DNA of 32,209 bases, from positions 1 through 32,209 of IMG/VR virus record IMGVR_UViG_3300036885_000257; one strand, 5' to 3'. This document shows, piece by piece, positions 16,345 to 22,900 of this stretch. The translations under genes and the position numbers were made by a program. The notes under the pieces are model-generated. The model was not told where the DNA came from. It searched no databases and saw only the letters and a program-made list of their open reading frames with translations. Origin of the DNA: a virus. Numbering within the stretch: position 1 is the first letter of the stretch; every line of letters starts with the position of its first letter.

Positions 16345-17472
16345 ATGGCAAGCTTTTTAACTGATTTCGACACACTAATGGAAAACATCTTGACGGATTA
16401 TAGCAACCTTGACCCAACACCAGACACAAGTGAAGGTACAATGGTCTATATAAAGGCTGCTTGTTTAGCTTCAATGTTATGGGGACTTTACAGGTACCAA
16501 GACTATACTGCTAAACAAGTGTTCCCAGATACTGCTGACACTGACAGTCTAAACCATTGGGGTTCTGTTTATGGTATTGCAAGACAAACAGACGAAACTG
16601 ACAGTGTTTATGCAGCAAGAATTCTAAATTACTTACAGACACCCCCAGAAGGCGGGACAGCAAATGACTATCAGACTTGGGCACTGTCTGTAACAAGCAC
16701 AATAAACGCACAAGAAGACTTTGTCCCAGCAGCAGTCAATACAGCAACAAATCAAATTACAACAACTGAGACTTGGGTGCAGGACTCTGCTATATTTCCG
16801 AACATAGTAACTTTTGTAACAGCAGGAACTTTACCATCTGGCTTAAGTTTGGCAACAAATTATTATGTGAATTATGTAGATGCTACACACATAACAGTAT
16901 CAGCAAGTTCTGGTGGCAGTGTTGTTCCTTTAGGGACACAGGGAACTGGAACACATACCATAGTTCCTGCAACAACACCGTTGTACCATGCTGAAACAGT
17001 TTCAGTAATAACACCAATGTCAACATTAACACCTACACAACCAGGGTATGTTTCTATTGTTGTCAATCCAGACACAGTCGGAAACACACTTGATGCTGGC
17101 GATAAAGCAGCATTTTTGGCTGGTGCAGGAATGACCACTTTACTAAATGCAATTCAGGCATATATTGAAACTGTAAGACCAGTCACAGCAGCAGGAACAA
17201 CAGTACAACCAACAAGTGAACTGTCAACAGGAATTGACATTACAGTAACCCCTTCAACATTATCATTAAATCAACTTAATACTATATCTGCTGACATTAC
17301 AGCTTTCATGGAAACATTAGTCCCTGGACAAATTCTATATCTTGCAAAACTGGGTGCCATTTGTGTTAATGACGGGGCAATTAATGCAACAGTCAACACA
17401 CCAGTAGACGACTTGGTCCCAAGTAATTATCAGACAATAGTCTTGGCAGGAAGCCCAAGTATTCATTTTTAA
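16345..17472 (+). CDS. Baseplate wedge protein, Mu gp47-like (baseplate J)
   Basis: This 375-residue protein fits baseplate J / gp47. The N-terminus has DTSEGTMVYIKAACLASMLW, DTADTDSLNHWGSVYGIARQ and ARILNYLQTPPEGGTANDYQ followed by TW, all in the family's order and including the PPEGGTANDY segment that is hard to mistake. The middle carries a Thr/Val-rich insertion (about 130-225) and the C-terminal part repeats a two-layer beta-alpha unit (PTSELSTGIDITVTPSTLSL). J forms the wedge ring contacting the sheath initiator and the fibres. In Mu the next gene is gp48, but here fibre genes follow. Confidence 0.87.
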   Translation: MASFLTDFDTLMENILTDYSNLDPTPDTSEGTMVYIKAACLASMLWGLYRYQDYTAKQVFPDTADTDSLNHWGSVYGIARQTDETDSVYAARILNYLQTPPEGGTANDYQTWALSVTSTINAQEDFVPAAVNTATNQITTTETWVQDSAIFPNIVTFVTAGTLPSGLSLATNYYVNYVDATHITVSASSGGSVVPLGTQGTGTHTIVPATTPLYHAETVSVITPMSTLTPTQPGYVSIVVNPDTVGNTLDAGDKAAFLAGAGMTTLLNAIQAYIETVRPVTAAGTTVQPTSELSTGIDITVTPSTLSLNQLNTISADITAFMETLVPGQILYLAKLGAICVNDGAINATVNTPVDDLVPSNYQTIVLAGSPSIHF

Positions 17473-17481
17473 GGAGAAACT

Positions 17482-18861
17482 ATGTACACGAACAACGGTT
17501 ATCAAATCCCAGATATTGGCGAAGATCCTTGGCATGAAATCAATACGACATTAGAAGACATGACTGATGTATTGCCACCTGCAGGGACCAAATACGTTAA
17601 CAACGAGCATATCCACAACCATCTCGACGGCATTACATCGGGACCCCAAATAGTTATTAATGGGACCCAAGTCAATGTGCCCAGCATACCTACGAATTCA
17701 ATCGTCACAACTGACGGTTCAGGTAATCTAACTGGAATTTCTGGCAGCAGTGTTTCAGGTATTTCAGGTAAATCTGGTTATTCAGGTGTTGCCGGTGCAA
17801 CTGGAACATCTGGTTATTCAGGTCATTCTGGTTATTCAGGCGTAGGTTCACAGGGAACCTCTGGCTATTCAGGCGTTGCTGGCGGAAATGGAACATCTGG
17901 TTATTCAGGAAAATCTGGTTATTCAGGTACAGGAAGTGCTGTTGTAGGATCTGGCTATGTGCCAGTAAGTAACGGTGCAACATATGTAGCAAGTGACATT
18001 ACTGATGTTGCAGGTGCAATTACAATTCAAAGTACAACAACAAATGGTGGTGACATTACTGTGTTAGCAGGACAAGACGGAACCATTATGCTTGCAAGTA
18101 CTTGGTATGCTGGTGGCAATGTAAGTCTATTAGCAGGAATATCGAACTTGTCTGTTGTATTAGACTCTGCTAATTCAGGTGGCAGTCAAAATACAATGAC
18201 ATTGTCAGCAGTTGGTAATAGTAATTCAATTAAAGTTCAAGCATCAGGCACTGATTCGTATGTAAGACTTGCAAGTGATACAGTGAACATCAGACTTGCT
18301 GACAGCATTGGCATCATAGCTGCAAATGACACTTACATAACATTAGACGGTACAAGTGACAAAGTGTCAGTACTTGCTGATAATTTTAGTGTAGAATCAA
18401 GCAATATTGACATAAAAAGTGGCACAATAAATAACATGACAATGAGTGCTACTGCAACAACACTTTCAAATGGTGCTGTATCAGCAAACTTGACAGCAAA
18501 TTCTATTACTTTGTTAGCAACTGGAAACACAAATGAAATTTTAATTTCAACTGCTGGTGGAACTGGATCACTTTTATTACTTAATGCAGGTTCGGGTGGT
18601 GGCAACAGAATGTCACTTCAAGCAGGTAATTACGAAGTCTATATTGACAGCACTGAAATTCAACTTAGTTCAGGTTCGTCTTATTATTATAAAATGAGTA
18701 ATTCAGGCATGGAAATACGGTCAAACACAATTAGTGCTACTGTAAATTCAATATACACCATTAACACAAGCAGATTTTCTCTTCCTGGGCTACCAACTTC
18801 GTCAAGTACTTTAGATGCTGGTATGCTTTGGAATGACACAGGAACAATAAAAATAAAATGA
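17482..18861 (+). CDS. Tail fibre protein with Gly-X-Ser stalk
   Basis: A 459-residue fibre in three parts. Residues 1-80 form the attachment end, with NNEHIHNHLDGITSG, a His-rich pattern common at the start of phage fibres. Residues about 84-155 are a Gly-X-Ser tract (SGISGKSGYSGVAGATGTSG and following). Residues 160-420 are a long run of short beta strands, Asn/Thr/Ser-rich, of the kind that builds trimeric beta-helices (VRLASDTVNIRLADS, LTANSITLLATGN). The end, FSLPGLPTSSSTLDAGMLWN followed by DTGTIKIK, is a widely found C-terminal fibre ending. The stop overlaps the glycosyltransferase start by four bases. Receptor specificity cannot be read. Confidence 0.8.
   Translation: MYTNNGYQIPDIGEDPWHEINTTLEDMTDVLPPAGTKYVNNEHIHNHLDGITSGPQIVINGTQVNVPSIPTNSIVTTDGSGNLTGISGSSVSGISGKSGYSGVAGATGTSGYSGHSGYSGVGSQGTSGYSGVAGGNGTSGYSGKSGYSGTGSAVVGSGYVPVSNGATYVASDITDVAGAITIQSTTTNGGDITVLAGQDGTIMLASTWYAGGNVSLLAGISNLSVVLDSANSGGSQNTMTLSAVGNSNSIKVQASGTDSYVRLASDTVNIRLADSIGIIAANDTYITLDGTSDKVSVLADNFSVESSNIDIKSGTINNMTMSATATTLSNGAVSANLTANSITLLATGNTNEILISTAGGTGSLLLLNAGSGGGNRMSLQAGNYEVYIDSTEIQLSSGSSYYYKMSNSGMEIRSNTISATVNSIYTINTSRFSLPGLPTSSSTLDAGMLWNDTGTIKIK
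17731..17940 (+). repeat. Gly-X-Ser repeat tract of the first fibre
   Basis: About 70 codons of Gly-X-Ser/Asn/Thr triplets including six GYSG motifs, with some Gly-Ala-Thr and Gly-Gly-Asn variants. Silent codon choices differ between units, so this tract is older or more constrained than the decoration-gene repeat. Confidence 0.85.
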
Positions 18862-19517
18862 ACACAGTAAAAATATGTTGTCCTGTATATGATCAGATGA
18901 CTTGGGATGAGTCTATGTCTAAGTCGTCAATCGAAGCATTGAAAATAGACAAGAATCGCACCTTTGATTTTTCAACATCTATTTGTCAGTCAACATATAT
19001 TGCTGAAAACAGAAACATGCTGATTAAAGAATCAGCTGAAAATCAAGCAATCAAGCAGAAACTAAATCCAAAATTTACTCACTGGCTGTTTATAGACCAT
19101 GACGTTGCTTTTAGTTCATGGGACATTGAAAAGCTTTTAGCAGCAGACAAGGGCATTATTTCTGGTTGTTATCGTCCTAAAGACAAACCAGAACGTTTTG
19201 TAGCAGGATGGTGCAATGACGAAGGCAAAATCATGGACTATGTGCCTGCTTTAGACGTTGGTATTCTTGAAGTTGATTGGACAGGTGCTGGTTTTCTATT
19301 ATGCAAACGTGAAGCACTTGAAGCAATGGAATACCCATGGTATTGGTGTTCTGTTCTTAAATGTGGCAACAGGGCCCTGACGGTGGGTGAAGATGTCTTT
19401 TTCTGTTTGAATGCAAGAAGAAACTTAATAACTGTCTATCTTGACACAAATACAATCTTAAATCATGAGGGCAACAGATATCATGCGAATGTACAGAATC
19501 GCTTTATCAAAGCCTGA
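18858..19517 (+). CDS. GT-A fold glycosyltransferase
   Basis: A 219-residue protein with the GT-A pattern. WLFIDHDVAFS holds the metal-binding DxD at Asp80-His81-Asp82, IISGCYRPKD follows, then DWTGAGFLLCKREALEAMEY as the acceptor region, and GEDVFFCLNARR with NHEG near the end. Such enzymes transfer a sugar from a nucleotide donor. It is translated with the preceding fibre (ATGA overlap) and stands before the giant fibre, so a virion protein is a likely target, although modification of host glycans is possible. There is no membrane segment, so it acts in the host cytoplasm. Donor and acceptor are unknown. Confidence 0.8.
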   Translation: MNTVKICCPVYDQMTWDESMSKSSIEALKIDKNRTFDFSTSICQSTYIAENRNMLIKESAENQAIKQKLNPKFTHWLFIDHDVAFSSWDIEKLLAADKGIISGCYRPKDKPERFVAGWCNDEGKIMDYVPALDVGILEVDWTGAGFLLCKREALEAMEYPWYWCSVLKCGNRALTVGEDVFFCLNARRNLITVYLDTNTILNHEGNRYHANVQNRFIKA

Positions 19518-19920
19518 ACAGGTAGCGACAATCAATCAGAGACTTGCTGATGGAAGAGCAATCAGAGTCAACACACGTCTTAGAAACATTGAACTTGAAA
19601 TTATTTACACATGCTTGAATGAATTTGCTAAACATGTTCAGAAATGTGCTTCATATCTACAAGTTATCAAGCACATGAATGCTGTTCAAAAGATCGCTGA
19701 TACAATTCAATTCATTAATTTTTCAAAAAGCGATTTTGAGAATCTAATTGCTGGCTTTGAAATGACAAAGGGCAACAGACCAGATAGTTGGACAACAGCA
19801 ATTAATTTCTTTGAACAGATGGAAGGTCCTGAAGAAATTGAAATAGAAGATACAGTGCAAAAGCTAAAAGACGAAATAGACAGAATGGACAAACAAAATG
19901 TCGCTTACAAACCCAATTAA
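19483..19920 (+). CDS. Helical protein of unknown function upstream of the giant fibre
   Basis: About 145 residues, not recognised. It is mostly helical (NIELEIIYTCLNEFAKHVQK, AVQKIADTIQFINFSK), ending in a strongly acidic and then mixed-charge tail (EGPEEIEIEDT). The frame is open from ATG 19465, but that codon has no ribosome site; ATG 19483 follows GAGGG at 11-12 bases and is preferred, and ATG 19489 is possible. The reading frame overlaps the glycosyltransferase by 35 bases at its start and the giant fibre by 23 bases at its end. A fibre-assembly chaperone would fit the size, the helices and the position, but nothing in the sequence proves it. Confidence 0.6.
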   Translation: MRMYRIALSKPEQVATINQRLADGRAIRVNTRLRNIELEIIYTCLNEFAKHVQKCASYLQVIKHMNAVQKIADTIQFINFSKSDFENLIAGFEMTKGNRPDSWTTAINFFEQMEGPEEIEIEDTVQKLKDEIDRMDKQNVAYKPN

Positions 19921-22900
19921 ATATACTTTTTTTGGTCAAATAGTCCCTAAGGACAAGTTGCCAATTATTGACATTCAAACTGATGGCATGGCTTTTGGTA
20001 CTGTTGAATTAGACTTGCCAATAACTACTGTTTCGACTTTAACTGTTTCTTGTTTTCATTTGACAAAACCGACATCAACAGAAGACAGATGGTCCAGATG
20101 CTTACCTGAATTACAAGCACTATATACACCAATTGCTTTTTCATATGAACAACTGGCAACTGACTATTGGCTAATTCATTGGCAATTCAATCCGCAAGTA
20201 ATCGGTGTCAACGAACAGCACAACGACCTTTATTGGTCTATTGAATTCTTTGTTAATGAAGCAAACAATGCAACAATTCCACAGTCAAGTCCTAAAATTA
20301 TCATTCATACAATAGACGACATTGGCTATACAAGTTCAAGTTCTGGTTATTCTGGGGTTTCAATAGCAAAAGGTGATAGCGGATATTCAGGTCAATCTGG
20401 GTATTCTGGACTAAATGGCATGGCGTCATTTTCAGGATATTCAGGAACAAGTGGGTATTCAGGTCAATCAGGGTATAGCGGAATTTCAGGAACATTAGGG
20501 CATTCTGGATATTCAGGCGATTCTGGAATTTCAGGTATTGATGGTCAATCAGGTCGATCTGGTTATTCTGGAATTTCAGGCATTGATGGTCAATCAGGTT
20601 ATTCGGGTATTGATGGACGTTCTGGTTATTCTGGAATTTCAGGGTATTCAGGTCAATCTGGATATTCTGGAATTTCTGGTTATTCAGGAGCAGGTCAATC
20701 AGGTTATTCAGGAGCAGGTCAATCAGGTTATTCAGGAAATGATGGACAATCTGGATATTCAGGTTTTTCTGGCAAATCAGGGTTCAGTGGTAAATCTGGA
20801 TATTCAGGTCAATCAGGTTATTCAGGTTTTTCAGGCACTAATGGACAAGCAACATGGAATGACACAGCTGACACTTGGTTACGTTCAACATTTCCTAATA
20901 CAAATTATGGAACACAAACAAGTTTTTTTATTGAAGACCCATATATAACAGGATTATTGAAATTTGCAACACCATCTGTTGATGTAACTAATGCTTATCT
21001 TAGTTTATATCGCCTGTCGACATATACAAGTCCAGTGACAATATCTATTTATCGTTGTTTGCAAAACTGGAATGAGTCTGGTGGAACAGGCGCCACATGG
21101 AATAAATATGATGGAACAAATACATGGAACACTGCTGGTGCTTTAGGTTCAGGTACAGATTATGATCCCACACTTTGTGGTTCAATTACTACGACAGCAA
21201 CACCACAATTTTCATGCTATTTGAATGCTTATGGTGTGTCAATTCTACACCAAATGTTCACAGGAGCAATTTCTAATTACGGTTTTGTCTTGTTTGTGTC
21301 AACTACAGGGGCACAAGTTGAACTTGCAACAAAAGAAAATGCTGATTCAAGCGAATGGCCCACACTATTAACAGGTATGCAAGGGTTTAGTGGATATTCA
21401 GGAACTTCAGGATATTCAGGAAAATCTGGATATTCAGGGTATTCAGGAATTTCAGGACAAGCAGGTGGTGCAGGACAATCTGGATATTCAGGAATGTCGG
21501 GTGAAGTTCCGGGTGGGTCAGGCTATTCGGGAATTTCTGGATATTCTGGTGGGTCAGGTTATTCAGGACAATCAGGATATTCTGGAATAAATGGAAATTC
21601 TGGATATTCTGGTAGCAATGGACTTAGTGGATATTCAGGAACAAATGGAATTTCTGGATATTCTGGTGTCGGACAATCAGGTTATTCTGGACTAAACGGT
21701 ATTGCAGCAGCATCAGGATATTCTGGAACTTCAGGTTATTCTGGTAAATCAGGTTATTCAGGAATTTCAGGACAAGCAGGTGGTGCAGGACAGTCTGGAT
21801 ATTCTGGTCAATCAGGAATTTCAGGTTTTTCAGGTCACGTTGATGGTGCAGGATATGCTTGGGCTACTTCTTTTGATAGTACAAGTATTACAGGAGTTTC
21901 AGGAGCATTTGTAAAAATGCCCATTTGGGTTGGAACAGTCTTAAATGGATTTACTTGTGATGGTACTACATTTACCTGCATAACCCCTGGGACATATCTG
22001 ATTAATGCTGATTTTCCTTGTTTTGCCGAAACACGAAATTCTCTAATTGCTGTTAAAGTTTTTCAAAATAATGCACAAGGGACAAATCTTAAAGTATCAG
22101 AAATCTATTCAATTGTTAATCAACAACAAGAAATTTCATTAACAGGTTTACTTGATTTAGCAGTAAATGACACAATAGATTTCAGAGTTCAAGCAAATTC
22201 TACTAATGATGTTACTTTCATGTATTCTATGATGACTTTTACTGGGATCGTAGGACAATCAGGTTATTCTGGTCAATCAGGAACTGGTGTTTCGGGTTAT
22301 TCTGGACAATCAGGTTATTCTGGATCAACAGGAACTACTGGTCAATCAGGTTATTCAGGACAATCGGGTTATTCAGGATCAATAGGTTCTGTTGGTCAAT
22401 CAGGATATTCTGGGGAATCTGGTTATTCTGGAATTTCTGGTATTGTTGGTTTTTCTGGATATTCAGGACAAAGTGGTTACTCAGGCAAATCAGGTTACAG
22501 TGGTATAAGTGGATATTCAGGAATTTCTGGTTTCTCAGGTTCTATTGCTGGTATGGGTTATATGTCAGCATATGTTGACGGAGGTGCACCAGTCACTGTT
22601 ACTATTGATGCCAGTCCACATGCATTGGGAAGTTTCTGGAGATCAGGATTGTTGAATGGTTTCACTAATAATGGAACTACAATTACTTGTACTCTTGCAG
22701 GTGTTTATAAAATAAATGCCACATTTAGTTATACATCAAGTGCAGCAAACACATATAGTTCAATTGCACTTATGCTGAATGGCACACAACAACCAGATAT
22801 GGTTGCAGGAGTGTCTACTGTTGCTGGAACTCCAGGACAATATAGAGTCAATGCTTCATTGACAGGTGTAGTATCATTAGCAGTAAATGATGCAATAACG